Shown here in pieces: positions 51,281-62,453 of a stretch of 64,000 bases of DNA (position 1 is its first letter; each line of letters opens with the position of its first letter). Below the pieces are notes generated by a model that had not been told where the DNA came from, ran no database searches, and worked only from the letters and a program-made list of their open reading frames with translations. The DNA comes from Metaphire vulgaris. Lineage: Eukaryota; Annelida; Clitellata; Crassiclitellata; Megascolecidae. The DNA lies in the NCBI GenBank assembly GCA_018105865.1, contig CM030835.1:2280816-2344815 (forward strand). Reading direction: 5' to 3'. The translations under genes were made by a program, and so were the position numbers.

Positions 51281-51460
51281 CGCACACTAGTAGTTTGTGC
51301 ACCTGGGAATTTGCGCACTAGTAGTTTGCGCACCAGTGCTAAGGGTTAGGGTAAGGGTTAGGGTTAGGGGTACCCTAACCCTAACCCAAAAAGCGGTGTA
51401 CAATGTACAGGTGCACAAACTACTAGTGCACAAATTTCCAGGTGCACAAACTACTAGTGT
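51281..51460. repeat. Palindromic CACTAGTAGTTTG unit with (TTAGGG)n core
   Basis: Left words GCACACTAGTAGTTTGTGCA and 'TTGCGCACTAGTAGTTTGCG' are mirrored by 'TGCACAAACTACTAGTGCAC' and a repeat of it. Between them is GGGTTAGGGTAAGGGTTAGG, then the inverse CCCTAACCCTAACCC. It has the same design as the GACAAAATGTC units but different palindromic words. It ends about 75 bases before the FERM F2 exon. Confidence 0.85.
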
Positions 51461-51536
51461 GCATTCTAATGCAAACCTCTGCTAATCCGAGTGCTTGCCA
51501 TATGAGGTAAATGATAATCGTGTCGTTATTTGTCAG

Positions 51537-51929
51537 TTTCAGATGTTAATTACGAGCGGCGAACTGCCTTGCTCTCTGGAAGAAGCAGCCACTCTGGCTG
51601 GAATACACCTCCATCTGGACGAGACGTGGCCCGACGAAGATGCGCAGGACTGCGTTCACGCGGACGAAAGCAGCGAGGTACGAGAGAGGGATCATCTTCT
51701 CCAGGCGGACGTTTCCTCGCAGCGCGACCGCAAGCCGAGAGCGCCGTTGACGCAGAATAGGAAAATGAAGATCACAAAAAGTCGCCGGCGAGGAAAACTT
51801 ACGAATCGGCTTCTCTGCTTAAACAGCGAAGATGGCTTGGGACTGTGTTTTCGATTTCCCGATGGAATGATGGCCGGCTGCCTGCCACCTGTTTATCGTT
51901 CATCGAGGAAGATTCGAGAACTGATTGAG
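51537..51929 (+). CDS. Exon: FERM F2 lobe, first part
   Basis: The acceptor is tatttgtcag|TTTCAG, or six bases later at tttcag|ATG (both phase 0); the donor is CTGATTGAG|gtattg (phase 0). It encodes 'FQMLITSGELPCSLEEAATL', the FERM F2 hallmark (LPCS.EEA..LA..QL), then a polar, basic insert and 'CLPPVYRSSRKIRELIE', the F2 return before its helical bundle. FERM domains bind membrane lipids or receptor tails. The basic insert ('KITKSRRRGK') may add lipid contact; that is inference. Confidence 0.9.
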
Positions 51930-52738
51930 GTATTGCTTATCAATACATAATCAATGAGAGTATTTATTTGAAATTGGGTGAAATATTTTTAAACTCCATA
52001 TGTATATTCTCCATATTGCATGTTGTGTGTTATATGTATATTCTCCATAAACTCCATATTGCTTATTACTACATAATCAATGATAGTATTATATGTATAT
52101 TCTTCATATTGTATGTTGTATGTTATATATATATTCTCCATAAACTCCATGTTGCTTATTACTACATAATCGATGATAGTATTTATTTGAAATTGGCTGA
52201 AATATTGTTAAACTTCATATGTATTCTTCAAGTATGTTCTAAGCATCATTTGGCAGTAATGCATTTTTAATGACTCATTATTAATTAATGCGCGTAATGC
52301 TTCCGACAGTGGTATGGCCCAAGGGATGTTTGGAATACTTGCATGTTATGACTGTGCTCTCTGCAACAGTGTATTAATGATTTATATTCATGAAATAGAA
52401 ATGCTTTACTTTTATAGAGAACACAATGCTACATGAGATTATTCTGAGTAATTATAGTAAAATTTATCATATATAAAACATGGCTTGACAAGTAGGACCT
52501 ATTAGGTATGTTACAGTCTTGTTTGAAGGTGGTAACCCTATGGGAAAAATATTTGATGGTTCAAATCAATTTGTTTTTGAAACTAAGAGAAATTATTTTT
52601 TTGAGTTCCCGTCCCATAATTGACATTTTGCATTGTCAGAGAATAGACTAAAAAAATCATTTTGCAAATGTTCTTTGATTAATCATTACAAAAAAATACT
52701 CATTGAGATATACTGTTAGTTAGTAAGGTTAGTTAATG

Positions 52739-52800
52739 AGCCAATTTATATAGCGCTACAGTCATAGCAGGCCAAGATCAAGAGCGCTTTACGCTGTTGA
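52739..52800. repeat. Short retroposon-like tract next to an exon
   Basis: 'AGCCAATTTATATAGCGCT' and 'CAAGAGCGCTTTACGCTG' form an imperfect foldback, similar to the GCGCTATA ends of dispersed retroposons. It lies about 30 bases before the next exon's acceptor. Confidence 0.35.
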
Positions 52801-52826
52801 TTCGTGAGATGCGATTGCTGTTCTAG

Positions 52827-52979
52827 GAAAAGCAGACCAAGCTTTGGCATACAACATTTTATGATAGTGAAGTTAAACTGAAGCAGCTCTACATCAAAAT
52901 CTGTCGCAATCTTCCAGCTTTCAGTTGCAAGCTGTATCAAGTCAAAGAGATCTTAAGCCAGGGTAATGCTAACAAAAAG
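52827..52979 (+). CDS. Exon: FERM F2 helical end (easily missed, 51 codons)
   Basis: The acceptor is gctgttctag|GAAAAG (phase 0) and the donor ACAAAAAG|gtgggc (phase 0). It encodes 'EKQTKLWHTTFYDSEVKLKQ', 'LYIKICRNLPAFSCKLYQVK' and 'EILSQGNANKK'. This is the typical F2-to-F3 bridge (..AE..YL..A..LP.YG..F..VK). With it the F2 lobe is complete and the next exon begins exactly at F3. No ATG-initiated frame covers it, so ORF callers skip it. Confidence 0.9.
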
Positions 52980-53630
52980 GTGGGCATTGGTGAATGTTTG
53001 CCTCTTGTTATTAACTTTATCACTAAGGTAATTAATTAATGAATTGAGCCACTGTCCATCAGAAGATCCTTAGTTTGCAATGGCAAACTTAAATGCTCAT
53101 CGTGTTATTGTCCGAAGAAACTTTTTTGATTATTTGAAACCGATTTCATCCAGTAGTCTTTATAATTATCAGTTATCAAAATTATTGTGACTATCTACTG
53201 TATTTGTGATGATTTTGATATAAATTAGCAAATATTTACAAAATTTAAACAGGGCTAGTTATTAACTAAGTAGTCTGTAGTAAGTAGTCTTTTGTTGAAG
53301 CCCTCTTGCAGACAAAGATAACCTTTTAATATGATTTGCTTGTTTATAAGGTTATAATAGCCATTTAATATGATTTATTTTGCTATATTCCAGCTGTTAA
53401 TCCAGTGATTTTTGCTTTAAATAGATCTGTGTTTTGTTGCATTTTGTTTGCAAAATAGCTTACTGCAGTAATAGAAATTAAATTGGATTGGATTACAGTA
53501 TTACAGGTGCATTAGAGAGATTTTGGGATATAATTATCAAGTGTTTGCCAACATGCAATAAGCCCAATTTTTTGTCACTTGATTTTCTGACACTGCAACA
53601 GTGAAGGTAATTGATTATTTCATACATTAG

Positions 53631-53916
53631 GTCTCACGTTTCCTTGGCATTGGACCAGAGAAGTTGATACTCATGGACAATAAAAGCAAACTCCTTATTC
53701 AAATGCATCAGGCAAAGGAACTCTGTGAGTGGAACGCAGGAGTTGGCAAGAGCCACAACGGTATAATCCTGGAGTTTCGAGCATCAAAACCATGGATTCT
53801 TGTGGCGCCATCTGTTGAAAATCTTAAATCACTTACTGCTGCATTGTGGGATATGGTTGGCGTAGCCAGTCGTCCAATAGACGGCCTGCCATTTCACCGA
53901 GATGTGCTGGACTTTG
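53631..53916 (+). CDS. Exon: FERM F3 (PTB/PH-like) lobe
   Basis: The acceptor is catacattag|GTCTCA (phase 0) and the donor GGACTTTG|gtattt (phase 1). It encodes 'VSRFLGIGPEKLILMDNKSK', 'LLIQMHQAKELCEWNAGVGK', 'GIILEFRASKPWILVAPSVE' and 'LKSLTAALWDMV'. The LLGI...I.L.D..TK.......W pattern and closing helix are diagnostic of F3. If unspliced the frame would stop 27 codons later. The donor joins to give Asp, leading into the RasGEF exon. Confidence 0.9.
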
Positions 53917-54255
53917 GTATTTTTATTTTGCAATATATTACAGTTTTAAAGTTGAATGTGAAACCGTTTAAAATGTTTAACAAAGAATTGTAACTTTTTC
54001 TTATTTCTATACGCCCACATTTTCATTTGGCAAGCTATTCAAGTTTATTTTGCTTTCACACAATTGCATTCACTGCATTTATTGTAACAGACGGATATAT
54101 TCAAAGGTTACAAATGAATGGAACTAGTAGGAATTCATATAGAAATGAATAGAAAAATGTTTATAGTTTTGTCATTGATAATTAATTCAAAAGTCTTCTC
54201 CGTGTCTGTGTGATGAATAACATTAGTCTCTGTTGTGATTTACTTCAACATGTAG

Positions 54256-54524
54256 ACTTTAGCAGACGTCAGTTGCTTCTGTCTCCCGATGCTGATCACT
54301 TTGGCGTCGGCTTTTCCGACGAACTGCAGCAGCTCCAGAAGTTGCTTCAGTTTCCGGAAGAAGTGGCCTTCCAACTGGCTGAAACAGAACTGCGAATTTT
54401 CACGAGCGTGCGTCCAGTAGAGTACATCCGCCAAGTGACATTGGACCTGTCTAGGATCCCAAGCAGCTCAAAAAACGCGCCCCAGCAGTTATCTGTTCAA
54501 GATCTCATTCATCACTTCCAACAG
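54256..54524 (+). CDS. PLCE1: Exon: RasGEF (CDC25) domain, start
   Basis: The acceptor is tcaacatgtag|ACTTTA (phase 1) and the donor TTCCAACAG|gtataa (phase 0). It reads 'RRQLLLSPDADHFGVGFSDE', 'FPEEVAFQLAETELRIFTSV' and 'RPVEYIRQVTLDLS', the standard opening of CDC25 catalytic domains (..E.A.QLT..E..LF..I.P.E....), then 'LSVQDLIHHFQQ'. In PLC-epsilon this domain activates Rap-family GTPases. Confidence 0.92.
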
Positions 54525-54899
54525 GTATAATCCTTTATCGCTTCCAGTATTTTAGGGTCTTTGTTGAACCTTAGACAACTCACTTGACTGCATGTGAATA
54601 CTGAATAGGAAAAGTTTTAAAGATTAACTCAGTTAAATAGTATGCAGTCATTTCTTAAACGTGTGCTCAGTATTACCGTTAAGGTTCAGAATCACTGTTT
54701 CTTTCAATTCTTGCAATATGCAATTAGTTTAACATGGATGCATGTTAGGAGATCTGCTGACTACACTTATTAGGACCCTGACAGGGGTTGAGGAGCTGAT
54801 AAACTTTCAGCTGACGTGGTCAAAAGTCAACTGTAGAAAATACACAAGAGACATTAGTTTGATTTTTGTAATGCATTCAAGAAAAATCTTTGTGCTCAG

Positions 54900-55045
54900 G
54901 TGAGTTCGTGGATTACACACATTATCATAACACAGTCTACTCACGAAGATCGGAAAGCGATCCTTTCCTGCATTTTGCGATTGCTTCAAACATCTTGGAA
55001 CATCGGAAGCTTCAATGCTACTGTCGAAATACTTGCAGGACTCAA
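54900..55045 (+). CDS. PLCE1: Exon: RasGEF domain, central part
   Basis: The acceptor is tgtgctcag|GTGAGT (phase 0) and the donor GGACTCAA|gtacgt (phase 2). It encodes 'VSSWITHIIITQSTHEDRKA' and 'WNIGSFNATVEILAGL'. The 'LRNFNS..EI..GL'-type block that contacts the GTPase switch region is clear. Confidence 0.93.
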
Positions 55046-55219
55046 GTACGTTCAGGTTAAAGATAAGACTTTGACTGGCATATTGTTATTTTCTGCAAAC
55101 TTGGTTGTATTCATATTTAAGCATAGATCCTCAGAATTTAAATAAAGATGAAACAACCATTGATCGTGAACCTGAAATGTTCTGTATGTAAAATTGAAGG
55201 CCATTTTCAGCATCTAAAA

Positions 55220-55300
55220 TACAGGGTGGTGCAAAAAACAGGACTATATTAAATGCAGCCCTAAATGTGACTAGTCCGGGTTTTTTTGTGCCGCCCTGTA
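55220..55300. mobile_element. mariner/Tc1-like MITE
   Basis: TA-flanked 81-base unit with perfect-looking ends: TACAGGGTGGTGCAAAAAA and TTTTTTTGTGCCGCCCTGTA. TA duplication plus CAGGGTGG ends suit a mariner-derived MITE. Confidence 0.7.
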
Positions 55301-55845
55301 TTGCTTTTTAAAGTTGAGATTATTTTTTCACAGATAATATCAGTCTGTGTTTATTATTTTCTTACAGCTGAGTAATATAGTTTCCTTTTAGTTGCATTGA
55401 TCATTTGCTTGATCTTCTGGACTAACACAGGGCTGTGATCACCAGTCAATCATCGATCAATTAATTTTGTAGAAAAACTAAAGGAAGGTCTTGATTTACT
55501 CTTGAATTACAATCTATGACGGTAATGAAGTGAGAAGTGATAGGTCAAATTCACTAACGCAGTTACATGCCAAGTTGACTAGTGCCGTTATAAAGCAAAA
55601 TATTCAAAGAAAATTATACCAGCATAAAAATTGCGAGTAAAATTTAAAAGTTTTCAAGCGTAATATTGAAAATTCCAAAATTGAAAACAAATCAAATGGA
55701 TCAAAATTTTAAAGTCATAACCATAGAACCATTCTATAGAACCATGCTATGTCATGGATGGTCACATCTCTGGCAGGTTGTCAGCCCAAGCCGTGGCTTA
55801 TCATCAGCGTGACTAGTGAGGCAGATGATGAATCTGGCTGCCAAC

Positions 55846-55905
55846 GAAGAAGAAGAAGAAGAAGAAGAAGAAGAAGAAGAAGAAGAAGAAGAAGAAGAAG
55901 AAGAG
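55846..55905. repeat. (GAA)n microsatellite
   Basis: About 55 bases of GAA in an intron; Glu and Arg homopolymer frames across it are not coding. Confidence 0.9.
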
Positions 55906-55976
55906 TCAGTACAGTGGAAACCCAACGAAGCATCTACAAAAAAATATTATGCAGATAACCGAACGTTCACAGTTAT

Positions 55977-56028
55977 TAACCCCTTAACTGGGGATCCTGG
56001 ATATATCCGTCATTGAGTTACAGTTATT
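55977..56028. mobile_element. piggyBac-like MITE copy 4 (truncated)
   Basis: The left 50 bases of the family only: TTAACCCCTTAACTGGGG, then 'TGGATATATCCGTCATTGAG'. The right end is missing, and it stops 70 bases before an exon. Confidence 0.7.
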
Positions 56029-56099
56029 CAGAATGGGAGAAAAATACAGATAGATGTGATGGCTGTGTGGGGAAAATTTCCAGAACGATTATGTTTCAG

Positions 56100-56340
56100 G
56101 TCAGAAAAGCTGAAACCGTTCTGGCTGAGCATATCTGAGGAGGACCTGTCGCTGCTCCACACCGTTTCCAACAGCCTTCTGTCGCCCGACATCTATCACC
56201 AGGCAGTGAAGCGCGCGCTTCGCATATCCGACTGCAGCATAGTTCCATTCTTCGGCTCCTTCTTGAGAGATTTACGGAATATATTCTGCAGCACCGCAAG
56301 CATCGTAGTGTTTCCGGCCGATCTGGGACAGCCGCTCGAG
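56100..56340 (+). CDS. PLCE1: Exon: RasGEF domain, later part
   Basis: The acceptor is tatgtttcag|GTCAGA (its first base completes Lys, phase 2) and the donor GCCGCTCGAG|gtggtc (phase 0). It encodes 'KSEKLKPFWLSISEEDLSLL' and 'CSIVPFFGSFLRDLRNIFCS', the conserved 'P..PF.G.FL.DL' block of CDC25 domains. Confidence 0.93.
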
Positions 56341-57118
56341 GTGGTCCCCTGAACATTCTTTTAGTAATTTTATTGTTGACTGTTAAGGAAGTAAGTAAGT
56401 AAAATCTCGTAAATGTATGTACCGGTAGCACTTTGGAGGGCAGTACAGTGGTAGTGGTAGCTGCTTATTCTTGTGCGCTTAATCTTTTGTGAAATAGCTA
56501 TAGAGGCAAGGCGGGTTGTCGGCCGGGCAGAGGTCAGTGTAGCCATGAGGCGGCTAGCCAAAGACTGTTGCGATCAGTGTGACTCTAAGCTAACTATCTA
56601 AGAGACTTCTATAGCGCCATTTTAATAATGTACACTTGGCATCAGTTGATGTTTGCTCCAGAGTCAAGACTCCAGGGTCAGATACTATAACTCAGACTTG
56701 AAAGAAACGATTCTCGTAGTCATTCAAAGAGCAATTTTTTTTGATTAAAATAAGACATTTCAAATGTACAGGGTTGCAAAAATCTTGTTATTATTTTGGT
56801 TAATATGATGCATATTTCAAATGTATGATTGAATTTCTAGAACTGTTCTATATTGAGTGATGGCTTTCTGTTTATTCCAATTAATTACTTACTGGTAGTC
56901 TTGGTACCACTTATTTATATACATCATAATTAAATGTACAGTGTAATGGTTGGTAGATTGGTTATTTTCGGTATGTAAAATTTGAAACAAGATTTTTTTA
57001 GTTCTGCCTACAGACTTTCTTCACTGGGATTTGTCTTGGCATTTCTCACGTTCATTGTAACAGCACAACTTATTTTTTTCCAATCCAAACGATGCATAAT
57101 TTGTTTCCGAAATTGCAG

Positions 57119-57309
57119 CTCGTATCGGACTTCAATGGCGAAGATCGTTTTATGTCACGGATTGGCGTGGGAGGTCTTATAAATCTTCAGAAGATGCATC
57201 AAGCCCACATTGTTCTCAATGACATTCAAGTGCTCCATGACCATGCAAAGAACAGCAAGCAGGGCACAGCAGCAGCAGCCGGCCGCCGAAGCAGGCAGTC
57301 GTCGGAAAG
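57119..57309 (+). CDS. PLCE1: Exon: RasGEF domain, end
   Basis: The acceptor is cgaaattgcag|CTCGTA (phase 0) and the donor TCGGAAAG|gtttgc (phase 2). It encodes 'LVSDFNGEDRFMSRIGVGGL' and 'INLQKMHQAHIVLNDIQVLH', the final helix of the GEF domain, then an Ala/Arg/Ser linker. Confidence 0.9.
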
Positions 57310-58181
57310 GTTTGCTTTCCATTTTGGAGTTACATCCGACGAAGTAGTTTTGATTGCTCAGCCTGTAAAATTTTATATGCAGCCTCTTTACTGGTCCCCC
57401 TTAAACCAATATTTAACCACTTAGATGAACACTTCCTATCATTATTTCGCAGACACAGATAACAGTTTACACTAGAGGGTGCATTTTCATTCATTTTGCT
57501 GTTTAAATCTTTTTTTTGGGGGGGCCCCTCCTTTTGAACAAAAGTAAAAATTCTGAATGAAATTATCACTCAAAAATCTTGAGAAATATGAAATTGACTT
57601 ACAGTGCCTGAAATGTATTTATAGTAATATTGTGAGGCATTTTTGGCATGCTGTATATAGATTTTTCATGCTATATATAGATTTTCATTCTATATATAGA
57701 TTTTCATGCTTTCAACCCATGCCTTTAAACAAGCCATCTTTGCGAGTATAGAAAATGAAACTGTCAACCTGTGCAGAAAAATTGTGAACTTACCTGTGGG
57801 ACTTTGAAATTTAAGAAGCTTTTTACCTGTGATCTAAAGTAATCGTGAATTATGATGAAGAAATTTCTAGTTACTACCAGCTTTGCAGTCTTAAATCCAG
57901 TTTATAATTTAATGAGTCTTCTTGCATTGTGAATTGAGAATTACAAGACATGCACCATTAAAAATTGAGATCATTACTATCTTAGACATTATCTAAGCTC
58001 TGAACTTAAATTCTTATTAATCTAAGCACATGTATATTTGTTGGATCTGATTTGATGAGGTAATTCGACTCATCTACTAAGAATAAGTATCTGTCTCTTG
58101 TCTTCACTGATGATGATGCCTAAAAGCTTCAATTTTCTTTTGCAAATTGATTTCGTCCTGCGTTATTTCAGTGTGCTTTAG

Positions 58182-58944
58182 TTGCAGCTCACACGAGGAC
58201 GAATGCCGAGTCGATACGAGCTACGACAGCGACAACGATTTGGACTTTGATCGATACGAGCCGATCAAAGACGTCGGCAACGATCACAAAGTCGCTGCAA
58301 TATCGTTTCGTCTTTCACAGATCTCATTTCATGATCTTCAGTGCATGCATCACGGCGCGACGGCGCTGCGATGGGAATCGTCGACTTCTCACAGCGCTCC
58401 GGTCTACCTGCACTTGGAGAACGACTCGAGGGTCTTGTCGTGGTCGCGGCCGACGTGGAGCGCGCTGCGAGGCCCGGCGGCGGGTGCATCGAGCCCGGAT
58501 TATGTCTTCATGGGGGAGTTGAATCCTCTTATCTCACCTGCCCTAGCGGCCAGATACCAGCTCCAGACGATGCATCGACTGGACGAATTTGACGACGGAT
58601 TCGTTGATCTGTCGACCGTGAAGGACCTGACCTTTGGGTCGAGCTGTGCCGTCGACATCGCAGCGGTCGGAAAGGGACTGAATTCCGCTAGCGTCTCCAA
58701 GGCAAGGAACTGCTTTACCGTTCTGTTCGGTACGAACATGTCCGACAACAGGGTCGTGGAGTTTGTGCTTCCGGCGCGCATCGCAACCGTCTGGCGGCGC
58801 GGTCTAACGAAGCTGGTGAAGGCGGCCAAGTACCAGGTGAAGAAATGCGTGGATAAAAGACTGTTCTGGTTGAAGGAGCAATATCTGCAGTTGTACTTTG
58901 AAGGAAACCGATGCCACGGTCCAACACCGGGGGAAGCCATTCGG
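58182..58944 (+). CDS. PLCE1: Exon: PH-like region of PLC-epsilon
   Basis: The acceptor is gtgctttag|TTGCAG (first base completes Ser, phase 2) and the donor AGCCATTCGG|gtttgt (phase 0). Of 254 codons, the first are acidic ('SYDSDNDLDFDRYEPIKDVG'). Next comes a beta-rich stretch, 'HKVAAISFRLSQISFHDLQC' and 'PVYLHLENDSRVLSWSRPTW', typical of the PLC PH strand order, then 'NCFTVLFGTNMSDNRVVEFV' and a closing helix 'WRRGLTKLVKAAKYQVKKC'. The end, 'LFWLKEQYLQLYFEGNRCHG' plus 'PTPGEAIR', is the PH-to-EF linker seen in PLC-epsilon. No frame breaks, unlike the N-terminal exons. Confidence 0.92.
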
Positions 58945-58991
58945 GTTTGTAAAGGACTTGAATTATTCTGTCTGTTGATAAGGTAGACCTA

Positions 58992-59071
58992 TTAACCCCT
59001 TAACTGGGGATCCCGGATATATTCGTCCATTTTACATTGAGTTACAGTTAAATACATGGTTAAGGAGTTAT
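58992..59071. mobile_element. piggyBac-like MITE copy 5
   Basis: TTAACCCCTTAACTGGGG to 'CATGGTTAAGGAGTTATTAA', 47 bases after an exon. Confidence 0.75.
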
Positions 59072-59408
59072 TAATTATTCTTTATCTTGGAAATGTTGTA
59101 CAGTATCGTTGTCATTTTAAGCTGCAAATAGAGGCATCATCTGGAGCCAGAAGCAAATTTAGATGAGGCTGGGAAGCCAAAATGGTTGTCATCCAAACTA
59201 CAAGGTGCATTTTCACCCATTTTGGTCAGGGCTATGTTGAATAAGCTCATGTACCAAAAAGCAACGTATGGCAAATGTGTCTCATCTTGCCTTAAATGTT
59301 GCCATGACTATGGTAATGTGATGACTAGCTTAATTGCTGCTTTTATGGCTTTTTAAATGCATAGAGCACCAATTGAATCACAAATCATTTAGTATGACAA
59401 ATTTTGAA

Positions 59409-59409
<1 letters not shown>

Positions 59410-59441
<32 letters not shown>

Positions 59442-59521
59442 TAATAATAATAATAATAATAATATTTAATAATAAATCTACGGGTTTAATATGACAAATC
59501 ATTTAATATGACAAATTTAGA

Positions 59522-59575
<54 letters not shown>
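59410..59575. repeat. (CTA)n/(AAT)n microsatellites
   Basis: Two AAT-rich runs separated by a duplicated segment 'AATATGACAAAT' and followed in each case by 'ATCTACGGGTT'. This points to a local duplication of about 100 bases. Confidence 0.8.
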
Positions 59576-59790
59576 ATCTACGGGTTGTGTTTTTCTGGTC
59601 TTGAAATAATATTGTTATTGTTACGTGCCCTTGCAGTCGTTAGACATTATGTCACGTTAATCTTGTCGTTCTATAATAATAATACAATATAAATTCAGCT
59701 GGAAAATGAATTATTATTCATTAAAGGCGCTAAAGAAGAGTCTCTGAACAAACTCTTCTAGATCATTCTGTTAAATTCTGCTTTCTGAAG

Positions 59791-59943
59791 GCATTTGGTG
59801 GAAAACGGTTGAATGATGATCCACCAAACGCAACATTTGCGGCAGAAACCGCATCGCCTATGATAAATGCCGCATCAAGTAATGCATCGGTTTTGCTAAA
59901 TGGCAAAAGCAAGGGCAAGATGATGGTTTCAAATCCATCTAAG
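59791..59943 (+). CDS. PLCE1: Exon: PH/EF linker
   Basis: The acceptor is ctttctgaag|GCATTT (phase 0) and the donor CATCTAAG|gtaggc (phase 0); 51 codons. It starts 'AFGGKRLNDDPPNATFAAET', continuing '..GEAIR' from the previous exon as in PLC-epsilon ('FGGKRW' in vertebrates), then a Ser/Asn/Lys-rich linker. The low-complexity tail is probably disordered. Confidence 0.85.
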
Positions 59944-60198
59944 GTAGGCATTTTAATATTTTCAGAGTCATAATTACATTTTAGATTTTTCTGTTAGGGT
60001 TGTTATAATAGCATTTAAGGTTTGATCTGTTTGATAATTTTGTTTAATGCAGAAATCTCTAAAGTAGTGTTTTAGAGTAAACTTCTGTAGTGATTTTTCT
60101 TCTGTTTGTGCATGTCTCAGATTCTTTCGCGCCAATTTCAATTTATGTCTATTTACTCTGATTTCAAATGCGCTGTTGATATTGTTTTTTAAAAAAAG

Positions 60199-60628
60199 GA
60201 CACAGAGATACGTACACCGCCACCCTCGAAAAATACCAAGTCAAAGACGAAACTATGGCCAAGTGTGGACGGTGACAACCAACATCGGTTTGACTTGCTA
60301 TCTGGCAGTTGGACTGATTTGAATACTTTCAAGTCCCGTAAAGGTGGTACCGCCAGTCGACTCGGTGGTTCGTTCCAACCCAAGCATTTTACGTTCAACT
60401 TTATGCAGCGGCCTCGAAAGCATTCCACTCAGAAGACGACTCCTCTGAGGAACAGGATAGCCTCATCAAGTATTTTGGAATTCACAGATTTTGTTGATCT
60501 CTTCAAGTCATTCATTATTCATACGAAGAAAGACATTTTCGATCTCTTCAAGCAACTTTTGCGTCAACAGTCGAGAACCAAGCAGGCGGAGCATTTCAAC
60601 AGGATCTCTGGGTGGAGGAAACCAAGTG
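60199..60628 (+). CDS. PLCE1: Exon: linker and EF-hand region, first part
   Basis: The acceptor is taaaaaaag|GACACA, with a weak A-rich tract (phase 0); the donor is CCAAGTG|gtaatt (phase 1). It encodes a basic linker ('RKGGTASRLGGSFQPKHFTF') and then 'ILEFTDFVDLFKSFIIHTKK' and 'DIFDLFKQLL', matching the 'FVELFKSF.IR.RKDL.D.F' segment that opens the EF-hand region of PLC-epsilon. Confidence 0.88.
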
Positions 60629-61094
60629 GTAATTATGGTATTCATGCATATGTGTTTTGCAAGGATTTTTACTGGAGTTCTGAAAGTTTAGTGAAAATTT
60701 GAATTTTTTAAAAACAATTTTAATTTGGCACAATCTCATAATTTTCAAAAACATTATGCAGAATTTTATTCTTCCTGAGATCTGTTACACCAAAAAGGTC
60801 ATCTGCTGTTTTATGATCAGCATTCTTGGAGTGGCCTTAATAAAAGAGAGTGGAAAATTTGGGTTAAAAACATAAATAGTAATAAAACTAAAATAATGCC
60901 AATTACAAAGAAAGTGGGAGAATGGTCAAAAGTTACACACAACGGAAAACAAATTGAAATGGTGAAAGAACTTCGTTTGCTTGGGAAATGAATTTGGAGG
61001 CAGAGGGAGGTTTGGACTTGGGGGGGGGTCAAAAGAAGACTAGCAATGGCAGGATCTACGTTCAACACGAGACATGTATTATTTTTTGCTGTAG

Positions 61095-61330
61095 GACTCG
61101 TAACTCGAAATTCGTCTCGTGATTTTGCTTCGTCAGATGAAGATAAGCAGCTGCTCAATGCATTTGTGATACAGAGCATTTCACACAACACTTCTACTGC
61201 TTCGTTTTCATCTGGTCCTCAAGAAACTGACAGATCAAAGGAGTTTCTAACAATAGAGACATTTTCAGAGTTTCTAAGCGAATACCAGAAAGAAACCCTT
61301 TCCAAAGAAGAAGTCTTTAAAGTCGTTCAG
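61095..61330 (+). CDS. PLCE1: Exon: EF-hand region, middle
   Basis: The acceptor is tttgctgtag|GACTCG (phase 1) and the donor GTCGTTCAG|gtaaat (phase 0). It encodes 'LVTRNSSRDFASSDEDKQLL', 'IQSISHNTSTASF' and the helix 'IETFSEFLSEYQKETLSKEE', 'VFKVVQ', an EF-hand-like pair without a clear calcium loop. The end corresponds to the '..L.D.L.EY..I...' part of the family. Confidence 0.85.
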
Positions 61331-61774
61331 GTAAATTCATGTTATTGTTTGGCTCTAGTACAGCAAGTCTTTCATATTCCTCTGGTTTTGTATTTCCAAC
61401 ATTGTCTCTACATGCAGAGTGTTAAAAACATTTATGTCTAGCCAAGTGGATTTCAGATTTGTTGAATTAAAGATTACATCATGCTATTTGATGGGAGCTG
61501 AAGTCAAGAATTCTTAAAGAAAGATAAAATGCCATAGGCCTACTGCCAGTAAGTGTCCTAAATTTGCCAACATGACCCAAATTGGGTTTGTGCTAAACTT
61601 AGGCATTGTAACAAATTTTAGTTATATATGGCAAAACTGATGTTAAAATTTTTTAGCGACATATATTAAATGTTTTTGTGCGTAGCCGATATAAATACTT
61701 CAGTAATGCCCTTTCACAGAGTTCGTGCGAAAGGCATTCTACTTTGTGTCGTGTGGATGTTGCTTCTGTTTCAG

Positions 61775-61897
61775 AGACATGAACCTTGGAGTGAAAATCG
61801 TAATTCAGGGAAGTTGTCCTTTGAAGGATTTTGTCGCTATTTATTGGACAAAGAAAATTTTGCCTTAAGCAAGGATAACGAAAGCCAGTCTCGAGAT
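61775..61897 (+). CDS. PLCE1: Exon: EF-hand region, end
   Basis: The acceptor is cttctgtttcag|AGACAT (phase 0) and the donor AGTCTCGAGAT|gtgcgt (phase 0). It encodes 'GKLSFEGFCRYLLDKENFAL', the highly recognisable PLC-epsilon phrase just before the X domain. Confidence 0.92.
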
Positions 61898-62348
61898 GTG
61901 CGTTATAAAGGAATTCCTGTTGTTACTTTTGCAGCAGCGTTATTTTTTATTTTATTTTTCAGCCATGGCTTATTGACTCTTTCTCATGCCAAAATTAAAG
62001 CCACTAACAATCAATCAATCAATCAATCAACAAAACTCACAAGATGATTAAATGATAATAGTTATTTTGAAAACAAAATGAAAATTTCCCCACAATTTTC
62101 AACTTGTGATATTACAGAGAGTTCATTTATCTTATAGTGATTGGCCTACTTCAAGGGATTACTTAACGGCACAGATCAGCTGTGTGTAAATTTACACCTA
62201 AACGTAAAAGATATTTAAATTTAAATATTTTTTCATCTTTGTAGACTAGACTATGGGCCTAATCACTGCATTTAGGAAATGACTCAGAATGTGTTGCAAT
62301 ATATGAAATCTGCATATGCATTTAATATAATTATAATTTTTCCCATAG

Positions 62349-62453
62349 GATATGAATCATCCGCTATCTCATTACTTTATTGACTCATCGCACAACACAT
62401 ACCTGACAGGTCACCAGCTTAAAGGAGAATCATCGACCGAATTGTACAGCCAG
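62349..62453 (+). CDS. PLCE1: Exon: PLC X domain, catalytic start (GC donor)
   Basis: The acceptor is ttcccatag|GATATG (phase 0). It encodes '[20 protein letters not shown]' and '[15 protein letters not shown]'. SSHNTY contains the first catalytic His and the calcium-binding Asn of PI-PLCs. The donor is CAGCCAG|gcaagt, a GC-AG intron with otherwise perfect consensus. Confidence 0.95.

Larger units (their letters stand above)
37548..51536. other. Intron 7 region (14 kb) with candidate cassette exons and internal promoter
   Basis: Besides the candidate exons at 38582, 39601 and 45188 it contains a TGAC/TGAA tetranucleotide tract (37615-37780), CT and TA runs (38417-38502), TA runs (39541-39589, 40940-40975), a compound ATT/ATC array (40659-40833), a GA run (41175-41222), hAT-like MITEs, a 55-base tandem repeat (44131-44281), ATT/AAT runs (45608-45690, 47921-48006, 50276-50458) and a telomere-like palindrome (51281-51460). 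CpG is frequent up to about 45.9 kb and scarce after it. From 46 to 50 kb I see mainly T-rich intron-like DNA. Confidence 0.6.
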
